NCBI GenBank assembly: GCA_002344785.1
Contig: DDUL01000035.1
Span: 121,582 to 185,581, forward strand
Origin: Bdellovibrionaceae bacterium UBA2339
GTDB lineage: Bacteria; Bdellovibrionota; Bdellovibrionia; Bdellovibrionales; JAMPXM01
Direction of reading: 5' to 3'
DNA: 64,000 nucleotides
Part shown: one piece after another, positions 9,380 through 18,137 of the stretch
Layout: each line of letters opens with the position of its first letter
How positions within the stretch are numbered: position 1 is the first letter of the stretch
Notes under the pieces: generated by a model
Told to the model about the DNA's origin: nothing
The model's input: only the letters and a program-made list of their open reading frames with translations
Database searches by the model: none
Program-made: the position numbers and the translations under genes

Positions 9380-10081
9380 ATGCAGCCCGATTCTCGAAAC
9401 GAATTGAAAGTCTGGGCGACAGCCTTGGCGGCGATCTGCGCGATCACCTCTGTGGTCGCGGGCTTTCAGTTCACGCGATCGCGCTGGGACGGCATCGTCT
9501 ATGTGTCGGACCTCAAACGCTTCGGCGAGGCCACGCGTGGTCCCGCCGCCGTCCGTCGTGATATGGACCTCTCGCGCTTGGATGGCGAAGCATTGATGGC
9601 GGCCTCGCAGCGTCGCTTGTTGACGGCCGCGCGCGTGGTCACCGAGCCAGGCGCTGAAGCCGTCGGCGTGGAGCTGGGTCAATTCATCATTCGCAGCATG
9701 GACGGTCATCGCCAACTGGCGTGCGACTACTACGATCGCGTCGCGCTTCTTCTGGAAGCTGACGGCGTCGCCGAAGCGGGCGTGAAGCCCACTCTCGAAG
9801 TCATCGCCAGCTGCCAGAGCGGCAAAGATCTTTCGCTGACCAAGCCGATTTGGATTCCCTTTCAGCGCCTGTCTCAAGAGCGCCCGGTGGACATGGATTT
9901 GAACTTCAATGATTTTCCCGAGTCTGAGTTTCGCGTCAGCGGACTTCCTGACTTCTGGCCGCGCAACTGGATCGTGACCGGCGTGAGACTCTTTAAGCGC
10001 GATGAACCCGGCCGCGAAATTATCGTCGACATCTCCGATATGCGGGATCTGCAGATGCAGCCGCTCGTCGTCAGGTTTTGA
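9380..10081 (+). CDS. Hypothetical signal-anchored or exported protein
   Basis: Not recognised; 233 residues. The reading frame is open from 9320, but the ATG at 9380 has AGAGAGGA eight bases upstream and gives a proper export signal: a short charged start, then a hydrophobic run (about residues 10-27). The rest looks soluble and mixed alpha/beta, so it would face the periplasm. It contains two cysteines (in LACDYYD and IASCQSG) that could form a disulfide. It ends seven bases from convergent gshA. Confidence 0.68.
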   Translation: MQPDSRNELKVWATALAAICAITSVVAGFQFTRSRWDGIVYVSDLKRFGEATRGPAAVRRDMDLSRLDGEALMAASQRRLLTAARVVTEPGAEAVGVELGQFIIRSMDGHRQLACDYYDRVALLLEADGVAEAGVKPTLEVIASCQSGKDLSLTKPIWIPFQRLSQERPVDMDLNFNDFPESEFRVSGLPDFWPRNWIVTGVRLFKRDEPGREIIVDISDMRDLQMQPLVVRF

Positions 10082-10088
10082 TCGCAAG

Positions 10089-11453
10089 TTAGTTGCCGCA
10101 ACCGACTTGCGGTCCACCGGCCGCATCGCGAATGTAGCCGCGATACTCGACGCGCATCTCTTCGGCCTCCGCGCCGATGGCCAATACACCCAATCGCGCG
10201 ACACTGCCGTACACGTTCTCTAAGGGATGACCTTCAATCGAAATCTTCAAATCCGAAACGCAAAGGCGCTTGTACACAGCGCCGGGCGAATTCAACGACT
10301 CCGTCGGACCTTTTTCCGAGTGCGAACGCAAAAACCCACCGATCAGCTGACAGCCGACCATGTAGATCGTCGGCTCGGCCGTCACATCATCGGCGCGCAC
10401 AATCGACGGAATACCCTCTTGCAGAATCACCTCTTCGACTTCGCGTCCACCCTTTGCCGCTTTCATTTTTTTGCGAGTCTTGTAATTGAGCTGAAGGATT
10501 TCTTCACCGGAACTCACGCGCATCACGCCCAAGCCATAGGTGCCGGAGTTGTTTTTCACGAATAAAAACGGATCATCCTGCACGCCGTGCTCGCGGTTTT
10601 TCACCCGCAGTCTGTCCAGCATTTGCTGAGTCCGCTGCGCCAGCGACTCGCGACTTTTGTCGTCGCTCAAATCGAAGTTCTCAAACAACTCCGTCTCGAC
10701 CGTGAGTAGCCACGGATCAACTTGAATGATGTGCGCGAACTCGGTCGCCAGACGGTTGTAATGGCGAAAGTAGTTCGACTTTTTGCGCTGCCACCAGCCC
10801 AGCTCACGCGGTGGATTCAGCGGCATCTGCAAGGATTCGCCCCATTCGGAGTAGAACTCGGAGAAGTCGTTATTCGACACCACCAAGTCCGGAAAGAATC
10901 CCGAGTCCACCCCACAGCAGCGAATCTCGCCGCCTTCAAACTCGGCGCGCGTCACCTGTACGATGAAGCCGCTTGCGGATTGCATTTCTTTGACGCCTTC
11001 TTTGAGGCGCGGAATGCCGATCTTCACTTCCAAATCTGCGGCCCGCAAAATCTCCACCAAGCGATGCACATTCTCCCAATAGTAGGGATTGTTGGTGTGC
11101 TCTTCGGTGATGAGAAGTAGTCGACGGACCGGACCGCCATCGCGACCGCGATAGTGGCGATCCAAGTAGTAGCGGACGGCTTCGGGCGCGGACTCGCGAT
11201 CCGTCGGACAAATGTTGTTGAATCCCGCTGGGTAAATGTTGCCGTCGACGTTGGCGACTTTGAAGCCGGAGTCGCGAATGTCAAAACTTGAATAGAAAGG
11301 TAGGACCGCCGCGTGTCGCTGACTTTGATACCACTCCATCAACTTGTCGTGATGGCGCACGATCGCGTGATGGAGAAGATCATTTTGCGCAGTTGAAACT
11401 CGTCCCGACCAATTTGCAGTGCCCATCGTGGACTCAGACTTCGTGATGTTCAT
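10089..11453 (-). CDS. gshA: Glutamate-cysteine ligase, GshA of the PF08886 type
   Basis: Predicted to join glutamate and cysteine with ATP, the first step of glutathione synthesis in the cytoplasm. The 454-residue sequence matches the separate proteobacterial GshA family (PF08886) rather than the E. coli type; recognisable stretches are YPAGFNNICPTD, LLLITEEHTNNPYYW, DPFLFVKNNSGTYGLGVM and ILQEGIPSIVRADD. No glutathione synthetase (gshB) is in the window. The ATG at 11453 has GAGGT upstream and overlaps the stop of the EI24-like gene by four bases, so it is the last gene of a coupled five-gene operon. Confidence 0.88.
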   Translation of the reverse strand: MNITKSESTMGTANWSGRVSTAQNDLLHHAIVRHHDKLMEWYQSQRHAAVLPFYSSFDIRDSGFKVANVDGNIYPAGFNNICPTDRESAPEAVRYYLDRHYRGRDGGPVRRLLLITEEHTNNPYYWENVHRLVEILRAADLEVKIGIPRLKEGVKEMQSASGFIVQVTRAEFEGGEIRCCGVDSGFFPDLVVSNNDFSEFYSEWGESLQMPLNPPRELGWWQRKKSNYFRHYNRLATEFAHIIQVDPWLLTVETELFENFDLSDDKSRESLAQRTQQMLDRLRVKNREHGVQDDPFLFVKNNSGTYGLGVMRVSSGEEILQLNYKTRKKMKAAKGGREVEEVILQEGIPSIVRADDVTAEPTIYMVGCQLIGGFLRSHSEKGPTESLNSPGAVYKRLCVSDLKISIEGHPLENVYGSVARLGVLAIGAEAEEMRVEYRGYIRDAAGGPQVGCGN

Positions 11454-12241
11454 TGTGGACCTCGAGGGGACGTGGGGTTCTGGCTTAAGGCTTTCGCCGA
11501 AAGCGCCAACATTTCAGCGCCGCCGACGACGGCCGCGGGGACGATGAGCATGTTCAGACCGGGGATCAACATGAGGCCACCTAAAGAAAAGGCAAGGCCC
11601 AGCACTTGAGATTTGTGCGCCAACAAAAATTGCCAGCGCGCGCCCAAGCCCCACTCCATGCCCTCGAAACTGTAATCGAAAAGATCCACAGCGACGATGA
11701 TCGCAAAGCCAATCACGGCGAGAATGTTCAAGCCCGGAATGAAAGAGCACACAAACAAAACTCCGGCGAGGGCGCCAAAGATCAACGCCTTCACCAAGGA
11801 GACGGCCAACATGCGTGCGCTCAAGCGCATCCAATGACCGAACGCGAAGGGCAGATCTGCTTTGGCTTGAAAGTGTATCAAGGCGCGCTCTGCCAGTAGC
11901 GCCAGAAACGGCGCTGCGATCAGCTTGGCGATGACATACAGAAGTAAACCTGAACCCACCAAGCCCATCGGCCACAGGCCAATTGCCAAGAGCCACCAGA
12001 TCAATCCGCCATCGGCAGCGCCCACCGCCAGCGCACCCCAGGTCGCCCACGCCGGAACTTGCGCGCTCAACATCGAGATCGCCCAGCCAATTCCCAGCAC
12101 AAAAACAATGAGTGAAACCGCAAATGGCGCGAGCGCCCAGAACATCAACTCACGTTTCTGAAAAACCCAGCGCACGCCGCGAAAGGGCGAGCTGACGCCC
12201 AACCAAAATCTCGCCCAAACGCTCATCGATGATGCCTTCAC
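11450..12241 (-). CDS. EI24/CysZ-family membrane protein
   Basis: A polytopic inner-membrane protein of about 263 residues resembling the EI24/CysZ family (PF07264). Strong hydrophobic segments lie at about 30-55, 65-115 and 145-190, with another near 225-245. The motif FIPGLNILAVIGFAII and the repeated PGLN are typical. CysZ in enterobacteria is a sulfate channel; many EI24 proteins are uncharacterised, so sulfate transport is only a possibility, though it would fit the following gshA. The frame is open to GTG at 12247 (overlapping the upstream stop), but GTG at 12241 has an ideally placed GAGGAG and was chosen; ATG at 12226 is an alternative. Confidence 0.8.
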   Translation of the reverse strand: MKASSMSVWARFWLGVSSPFRGVRWVFQKRELMFWALAPFAVSLIVFVLGIGWAISMLSAQVPAWATWGALAVGAADGGLIWWLLAIGLWPMGLVGSGLLLYVIAKLIAAPFLALLAERALIHFQAKADLPFAFGHWMRLSARMLAVSLVKALIFGALAGVLFVCSFIPGLNILAVIGFAIIVAVDLFDYSFEGMEWGLGARWQFLLAHKSQVLGLAFSLGGLMLIPGLNMLIVPAAVVGGAEMLALSAKALSQNPTSPRGPQ

Positions 12242-12243
12242 GC

Positions 12244-13485
12244 TCACTCCTCACCCGGAAAACTCGGCTGCGCCTCAACGCTGCGACCACCCGCTCCCCG
12301 CCGACCCGGCGCTCGCATTTCCAAAGGCGGCTGATCCAGCATCACGGCACTTTGTATGGACTCGTCGAGCTGATCCATGAACTGCGCGATCTTCCGCACC
12401 GGCTCGCGTTTTGATTCGGCACCCAAGTCATCCACCAAAATCAACGAGCGCAATTGCGAGGCCACGTCATTGAGTCGCGACAGGCGACGCCAGCGCTCCA
12501 CTTGCTGTTCGCGAAGGCCCACCACGAGTTCGGCTGAAGCCGGCGCCGGCAGCGCATCGATGGATTGCCGTAAAGCCTGATAGGCGCTCATCAACTCTTC
12601 GGCCGCTAGACTCGCCCAAGGTTCAACGCCAAACTCCGCGGCTTGCAGCAGATGAATCTGCGAGCGTTCGAGCGGACGCAGATGTTCTTCAAAGCGACTC
12701 CACATCACCGGCGTCTGTGGCCGATGACCCATGGAATACAAAATCCGCGGCAACCATTCCGGTCGCGCGTTTTTCCCTAGCTCCGCGCGCAGTCGCGCCA
12801 AGGCCTTTTCACTCTTTGAGAAGTAGCGATCAGCTTCACTGAAGTTTCCGGCACTCGCGTAAGCGGCTGCAAGTCGCGCCGGTAGCTCGGCTTCCGCGAC
12901 TTCGCGCGGAAGCTTGGCGGCGCGCGCTTCCGCATCCTTCAGTGTCGCTAAGACCAGGTCTTCTTCGCCCAAGGCTTCCAGGGCGATGGCCCTTCGCAAG
13001 AGCGCCAAACCCTGCAAGCGCGGGCGATCCGCGGAAATTTCCGCGACGTTTCGAAAGCGCGCCTCGGCCTCGGGCCATTGCTTCATGCCTTCGTGCGCCC
13101 GACCCAAGTTGAAAATCGCCGCGAGCGTCCAGGGTGTTGTCGGTTGATCGGTGAGAAACTTCGCCAACGCATCCGCCGCCTTGGCGAAATCACCCCGATC
13201 CAATTCAGCGACGGCCTGTCGATACGCCAGCGGTGCCTCGCGAGGAAGCTTGGCCGAAGCCGTGTACGGATCATCCAAACCGATCAGCGCGCGCGCCCAA
13301 GATGTCGCGGACTTTCCTGGCATCAGCGAACACGCCGAGGTCACAAGCAGCATCAAAAAAACGAAAAGACCAGTTGCCCAACGCGTTCTGCATGTCTGTC
13401 CAAAATCCACGATCAATTCGAGTGGCTGGCGACTGAGATGCGTCGTCTTCGACATAGAATTCGGCGATTCAGAATTCGACGACAT
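12244..13485 (-). CDS. TPR-like repeat lipoprotein
   Basis: A predicted lipoprotein of 413 residues. A hydrophobic stretch ends in LLVTSAC (Cys52), a good lipobox, though the segment before it is unusually long for a signal peptide. From about residue 85 the sequence is almost wholly helical, with TPR-like pairs such as AVAELDRGDFAKAADALAKF and AIFNLGRAHEGMKQWPEAEA. It is probably a periplasmic scaffold. The frame opens at TTG 13500, inside the overlap with the upstream ATPase, but the ATG at 13485 has GAGGAG seven bases before it. Its place between ArsA-like ATPases and a membrane protein suggests a joint envelope-linked function, not yet defined. Confidence 0.8.
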   Translation of the reverse strand: MSSNSESPNSMSKTTHLSRQPLELIVDFGQTCRTRWATGLFVFLMLLVTSACSLMPGKSATSWARALIGLDDPYTASAKLPREAPLAYRQAVAELDRGDFAKAADALAKFLTDQPTTPWTLAAIFNLGRAHEGMKQWPEAEARFRNVAEISADRPRLQGLALLRRAIALEALGEEDLVLATLKDAEARAAKLPREVAEAELPARLAAAYASAGNFSEADRYFSKSEKALARLRAELGKNARPEWLPRILYSMGHRPQTPVMWSRFEEHLRPLERSQIHLLQAAEFGVEPWASLAAEELMSAYQALRQSIDALPAPASAELVVGLREQQVERWRRLSRLNDVASQLRSLILVDDLGAESKREPVRKIAQFMDQLDESIQSAVMLDQPPLEMRAPGRRGAGGRSVEAQPSFPGEE

Positions 13486-13496
13486 GCGGTCACTCC

Positions 13497-14666
13497 TCAA
13501 GGGTGTGGCGTTGAATTTGAGGGCCGTTGGTCAGGTGACTTCGCGCTTTGCGGCAAACTCTCGGCCAAGGCTTCCAAATCTTCGATGCCATACAAATCTT
13601 GGCGATACTCAGGCACGCGAAGCAACACGACTTTCGCATCCAGACGCTGAGCGAAGTTCGAAAGTGCCTTAAAGCGCTGTTGATGATCGCGGCGACGCAG
13701 CTCATAGGCCGCGGCCACCTTCTGCGCTGCGGACTTGAGCTGAGCGTCCTCGCCCCACGCGGCGGTGAACTTCGCGAAATCCAGGGCATCTGGCAAAATT
13801 TCTGGAAAGGCTCGGTTGAGCACGCAAACTTCAAGGCGATATCCGCGGCCTTGCAGTTCGGCTTGCAAATGTTGAGCTTCGGCGAGCTTGGCCTCGTCAA
13901 ACGAAGTCACCAACACAAAACCTGTATCTCGGCTGAGCAACAATTTCTGCACGGCTTCGCTGCGATCGCGAAGTTGACTTTGAATCGACCGAACAGAGGC
14001 AAAAAAGTCGATGAGCTCTTCGATGAACTTGGCGCCGGTCAACGCCTCAAGAGACTTCAGCGCCAAACGCGTGCCACGCGCCAAAAGCTCGCCGCTCAAC
14101 AAACTTCCAACCCAAGATTTACTCTCGGTCGGATTCATAAACCACTTCGTGATGGAGTCTTGAAACAAAGAGCGGATGCGCTCCGGCGCCGACAAGAAAT
14201 CCAAAGCATGTTGCGTGGGCGGCGTATCGAGAATCACCAAATCATACTCGGCTGACTCGCTGGCCGCGAGCAGCCGCTCAAGCGCCGTAAATTCTTGCGA
14301 GCCCGCAAGCGTCGTGGAGAGTTGGCGATAAAGCTGATTGCGCATCAGTCGTTCGATCAAATCTTTGTCTTTGGCGTAGCGACGAACGAAATCATCAAAG
14401 GTCTTTTTCGAATCGATGACGGCCGCATACACTTCGCCCTTTGCGACAAACTCCGAAGCGCCGCCTGACTTGTTGATGCGCCGGACGACATGCACCTCAT
14501 CGTTGGAAAGATCCAAACCCATCGCCGTGGCGAGACGTTTTGCGGGGTCCACGGTCAGCACCAGCGCGCGGCGACCCAACTGCCGAGCCCGCACGCCCAA
14601 AGCAGCGGCCATGGTCGTCTTGCCGACGCCACCGCTTCCCACCGCCACCAACACGCGACGATTCAT
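13497..14666 (-). CDS. ArsA/Get3-family ATPase, subunit 1
   Basis: A SIMIBI-class P-loop ATPase of the ArsA/Get3 group, 389 residues from the ATG at 14666. The P-loop GSGGVGKTT is at about 10-18, LVLTVDPAKRLATAMGL is a classic ArsA stretch, and the switch-II motif DTPPTQHALDFL is present. The P-loop lacks the signature lysine of the deviant Walker A (KGGxGK): it reads SGG where the partner at 14663 has KGG. The chosen ATG overlaps the upstream stop (ATGA) and has no good ribosome site, implying coupling; the open frame extends to 14762. Possible roles are anion-pump ATPase, tail-anchored-protein targeting, or redox chaperone. Confidence 0.87.
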   Translation of the reverse strand: MNRRVLVAVGSGGVGKTTMAAALGVRARQLGRRALVLTVDPAKRLATAMGLDLSNDEVHVVRRINKSGGASEFVAKGEVYAAVIDSKKTFDDFVRRYAKDKDLIERLMRNQLYRQLSTTLAGSQEFTALERLLAASESAEYDLVILDTPPTQHALDFLSAPERIRSLFQDSITKWFMNPTESKSWVGSLLSGELLARGTRLALKSLEALTGAKFIEELIDFFASVRSIQSQLRDRSEAVQKLLLSRDTGFVLVTSFDEAKLAEAQHLQAELQGRGYRLEVCVLNRAFPEILPDALDFAKFTAAWGEDAQLKSAAQKVAAAYELRRRDHQQRFKALSNFAQRLDAKVVLLRVPEYRQDLYGIEDLEALAESLPQSAKSPDQRPSNSTPHP

Positions 14667-15892
14667 GAGGAGGTCATCAAGCTTTTCCGTAACTCCTCCT
14701 TCGCACTGCGAATCATGTCGAGAGGTGACTCCGCCCAATAGCGCGGGATCTCGGCGATGCAAGTCTCGGGTGACATTCCTAATTGGCGCAAGCCTTCATG
14801 CAGAGCTTGGCGCGCTTGCGCTTCGCTTTGATCGCGAGCGATCAAGCCACGAATGAACTCGCGCACATCGGATTGAATCGCGTTGGCTGTTGCGTCTTGG
14901 GCCGAAGGCTTGACCGGCATTTCCATCGTGAGTTCCGCCACCAACAACTTTTGCAACTCAGCTTGTGGCGCCGGCGCGGCTTGCGTGCGATTGACGACGA
15001 TGAAGATCGGCATCGCGAACTCGCGCTTAAGAGCGGCCACGAACTCCAAGGTTTCCGTCACAGGTAATTCTTCCAGCAAAGTGACGACGATCATTGCCGT
15101 CGCGCGCGGCTCACAAAGCAAAGCGTGCACATCGCGCGAGTTGGATGCCATCGGCCCGACTTGCACAGCCTCGAGCAAGCCGAGCGGAGCGCGCAACATG
15201 GCCAGCGCATGACCCGTTGCTGGCAGATCGACGATCATGCGTTGATGCGCCATGCGCGGTCCAACGCGCCGCAGTCCGGAGGTGAGCTTGCCGAGAATGG
15301 CGATTTCATTGAGGCCAGGTGCCACGTTGACCAAGGCCCGCATCACCCGATTCTCGAAGAACATTCGATAGATTTTTTCGAGCTTCAGTAAATGCAGCAC
15401 ATACTCACGCAAACAACCTTCGCCGGACCAACACACCAAATCAAAGCCGAGGGGCGTGGGCTGCGCTTGCTGATGGACCTCAGTCAGACCCATAAGCTCC
15501 TGAAAATAGGAGCGATCTCCGGTTTCCACCAAGAGTGGTGAACGACCCAAGTCCGATTGTAGGGCGGCCAACGCCGCCGCCACAAAGGACTTACCGACGC
15601 CACCTTTACCTGAAACGAGAACGTAAGGACGATCGAGAAAGTCCTTGGGCTGATGCGATCCCAAAAATTCGGCGGCACGCCCTGCAAAGGACGTCGAGGA
15701 CGGCGCGAACTGTTCCGAATTTCCCGAAGACTTCGCCAAGAAAATTTCTCCAAACTGATGAGCTTCAAGGCGCTCGCCCCAGCCTTGAGGGCGCTCTAAA
15801 AGCTCCAGATGCCACATCGCGGACTCATGGCCGGGCCCGATTGTCGATTCCCCGCCGGATTCCTTGCTTAATTCGTCTCTTTTTCCTATCAC
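14663..15892 (-). CDS. ArsA/Get3-family ATPase, subunit 2
   Basis: The second ArsA-like ATPase, 409 residues. It carries the full deviant P-loop SGKGGVGKS (about 94-102) with the signature lysine at 96, and a switch-II motif DLPATGHALAML. An N-terminal extension of about 85 residues before the P-loop is unusual. The start is GTG at 15892, with no strong ribosome site; ATG at 15817 is possible. It is the first gene of the operon running to gshA, and is divergent from tig. Pairing with a signature-lysine-lacking partner suggests an asymmetric heterodimer. Confidence 0.87.
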   Translation of the reverse strand: MIGKRDELSKESGGESTIGPGHESAMWHLELLERPQGWGERLEAHQFGEIFLAKSSGNSEQFAPSSTSFAGRAAEFLGSHQPKDFLDRPYVLVSGKGGVGKSFVAAALAALQSDLGRSPLLVETGDRSYFQELMGLTEVHQQAQPTPLGFDLVCWSGEGCLREYVLHLLKLEKIYRMFFENRVMRALVNVAPGLNEIAILGKLTSGLRRVGPRMAHQRMIVDLPATGHALAMLRAPLGLLEAVQVGPMASNSRDVHALLCEPRATAMIVVTLLEELPVTETLEFVAALKREFAMPIFIVVNRTQAAPAPQAELQKLLVAELTMEMPVKPSAQDATANAIQSDVREFIRGLIARDQSEAQARQALHEGLRQLGMSPETCIAEIPRYWAESPLDMIRSAKEELRKSLMTSS

Positions 15893-16068
15893 TTCGGAGC
15901 TTCTGGTTCAGTCAGTTTTTCACCCCGCGCATGAGTTCAGCTCATGTCCTTGCCCCGAGGGTTTGCCGCCCGAGGACAAGTTGGCCAGCAGGGTCAGCCG
16001 TTCGACATTGCATGCGAACTTCAAGAAAAGCCGACTCGACCCGCGAACTCATACGACTGGGGATGTCC

Positions 16069-17391
16069 ATGAAAGCCACTTTGGAGAAAGTCTCGAATCT
16101 CGAACGCAAACTCAACATTCAGATTCCGGCCGATGAAGTTTCAAAAGCCTTTGAATCCGCCTTCCAGTCGATCCAAAAGCACGTCGCCATCAAGGGCTTC
16201 CGCAAGGGCAAAGCGCCGATGAAAGCCGTCAAGTCGATGTACGGCGACCGCGTGAAGCAAGACGTGGTCAATGACCTCGTTCAGAAATTCTACGCCTCGG
16301 CCCTTCGCGAACACTCGCTGGAACCGATCAGCTTCCCCACCATCGAATTCGACGCGCTCGATGAGAACAAGGATTTCGAGTTCACTGCCGAATTCGAAGT
16401 GCGCCCCGAGGTGCAGCTCAAAAAGTTGGAAAAACTCAAAGTGAAGCGCGAGCGATTTGAAATGAAGCCGGGCTTTGTCGAATCGACTCTGGAGGACATT
16501 CGCCAAGGTCGCGCCAGCACGGCACCGCTTTTGATCGAGCGCCCAGCTCAGAAGGGCGACATCGCCGTCATCGACTTCAAGGGTTACTTGTTGGAAGGCG
16601 AATTGCCCAATGGCGCCGCCGAAGATCACCAGCTCGAGTTGGGCTCCAACAGCTTCATCCCGGGTTTTGAAGAAGGCATCATCGGCATGACGGTCGGTGT
16701 GACTTCGGAAATCAAGTTGCAGTTCCCTGACGGCTATCACGCCGCTGAGTTGTCAGGAAAACCCGTCACCTTCAAAGTCACGCTCAAAAAGCTGCTGAAG
16801 AAGGACTTGCCGGAGTTGAACGACGAGTTCGCCAAGTCCTTGGGCGGCAAATACGAAACTCTGGAAGATCTCAAAAAGGCCATCACTGAGGACTACGAAA
16901 AGCGCGAGCAAAAGCGCATCAAAGACGATCTCAAGAACCGACTTGTTCGCGCCTTGGTCGATGCCAATCCCGTCGAAGTGCCCAAGTCTCTGCTCAATGA
17001 GCAGAAGCAAGCGCTCATCGAAGATCTGAAGAATCGCATGTCTCAACAAGGCATGAGCCAAGAGCAATTCGAAGACTACAAAAGCAAGTGGGACTCGGAC
17101 TTCAACGAGACGGCTTCGTACATGATTCGCTCGAGCTTTCTCATCGACCGCGTCGCGATGGAAAAAAACCTGAAGGCGACAGAAAAAGATTTGGACGCGA
17201 AACTCGAAGAGTACGCTCAGCAAACTGGCATCGAGTTGCCGCGCGTGATGGAATTCTACAATCAGGAAGATCGCCGCTCGCGCTTGCGCTATCAGCTGAC
17301 CGAAGAGCGCGTTATGGACTGGCTGACTTCGGTTGCGGATCTTGAAGAGGTTTCGCGCGAGGAGCTCGAGAAAGAGTCCGACGCGAACTGA
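16069..17391 (+). CDS. tig: Trigger factor (ribosome-bound chaperone and PPIase)
   Basis: Trigger factor binds the ribosome exit tunnel and folds nascent chains. The 440 residues match the family length. The N-terminal domain holds the ribosome-binding signature around GFRKGKAPMKAV; the FKBP-like PPIase domain follows (about 155-245, with VIDFKGYLLEGE and the IPGFEEGIIGM motif); the helical C-terminal chaperone arms end it. ATG at 16069 is six bases after GGGG; ATG at 16063 is the alternative. The frame stays open upstream to 15535, but that part lies antisense to the ATPase gene and is not coding. It is apart from clpPX, which it commonly accompanies. Confidence 0.96.
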   Translation: MKATLEKVSNLERKLNIQIPADEVSKAFESAFQSIQKHVAIKGFRKGKAPMKAVKSMYGDRVKQDVVNDLVQKFYASALREHSLEPISFPTIEFDALDENKDFEFTAEFEVRPEVQLKKLEKLKVKRERFEMKPGFVESTLEDIRQGRASTAPLLIERPAQKGDIAVIDFKGYLLEGELPNGAAEDHQLELGSNSFIPGFEEGIIGMTVGVTSEIKLQFPDGYHAAELSGKPVTFKVTLKKLLKKDLPELNDEFAKSLGGKYETLEDLKKAITEDYEKREQKRIKDDLKNRLVRALVDANPVEVPKSLLNEQKQALIEDLKNRMSQQGMSQEQFEDYKSKWDSDFNETASYMIRSSFLIDRVAMEKNLKATEKDLDAKLEEYAQQTGIELPRVMEFYNQEDRRSRLRYQLTEERVMDWLTSVADLEEVSREELEKESDAN

Positions 17392-17444
17392 GGTTTTGCC
17401 GAGTTAGTTTCGACATTCATGGCGATGGCAGAGGGGGCCAAAGT

Positions 17445-18125
17445 ATGAACAGCAAATCTTCGCGATCGCATTTGAGTTTATCGCTTGGGCTTTTGTCGGC
17501 GATCAGCCTTGTCGGCGCCGTCGCCTGCGCGCCCTTGAAAGAGAGTCGCAATCCGAACGAGCCCTCGGGGCCTCGCCAGAACAATTCGGATCCCAAGACG
17601 ATGTCGGGTGTTTGCGAAACGCAAGGACCGATCACACTCGCTCAGCCCGGCGCCTTGCAAACGATCCCTGGACGCGCCGATGGACAGTTCTGCGCCATCG
17701 TGCTCAGCGTGCCGCAAGTGATCATCGACTGGTTGGTCTCGGGCTCGAAAACTTGGGAATACCGCAAGAGTCATCCGGCGGATCCGGTTTCTCACATCGT
17801 GTTTTACAACACGACGACGCGCGAGTTGTTCGGCATCGCGGAGATTAGCCACACCGTGGGTGGTCCACCTTCGGAGATCGTGCGAACAACATGGACCGAG
17901 AGCGGCACTTCGGCGGACGCGCTGTTGGGCTACTACGGTGACCGACCCGTTGGCTTCGCGACCAAGCTTGTGAGCATGACGCCGTTTCAGCAGAAAATTT
18001 CTCTGACCGAAGCGCGACAAATGGACTCGGCATTCAGTCCACCGCCGGGCTACTTGTTCTTGGATCGCTTTCCGAATTTGAACGCTGCCATTCGACAACG
18101 CCTTCCCCAGCCTCCGGCCCCCTGA
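17445..18125 (+). CDS. Lipoprotein with an ASCH/PUA-like domain
   Basis: A 226-residue predicted lipoprotein: the signal sequence ends in VGAVAC (Cys28). After a low-complexity linker, residues about 83-170 contain VSGSKTWEYRK followed by HIVFYNTTTRELFGIAEI, which resembles the core of ASCH/PUA-like domains (the GxKTxExR signature and the next strand). Those domains normally bind RNA or nucleotides in the cytoplasm, so placing one outside the inner membrane is odd. It is 53 bases after tig and 12 before gluQ, probably one transcript. The domain match is from memory of the motif only. Confidence 0.7.
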   Translation: MNSKSSRSHLSLSLGLLSAISLVGAVACAPLKESRNPNEPSGPRQNNSDPKTMSGVCETQGPITLAQPGALQTIPGRADGQFCAIVLSVPQVIIDWLVSGSKTWEYRKSHPADPVSHIVFYNTTTRELFGIAEISHTVGGPPSEIVRTTWTESGTSADALLGYYGDRPVGFATKLVSMTPFQQKISLTEARQMDSAFSPPPGYLFLDRFPNLNAAIRQRLPQPPAP

Positions 18126-18137
18126 GTCGGGTCATCC

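Noticed and set aside
9174..9447. Minus-strand frames of 61 and 64 residues around 9174-9447
   Set aside because: They overlap the starts and ends of better-supported plus-strand genes and lack ribosome sites; the GLSLLIELIRSEYG segment looked transposase-like but has no other support.
15535..16068. N-terminal extension of the tig reading frame
   Set aside because: It runs antisense to the ArsA-like ATPase gene, and trigger factor proteins start at MKATLEKV; the ribosome site is next to 16069.
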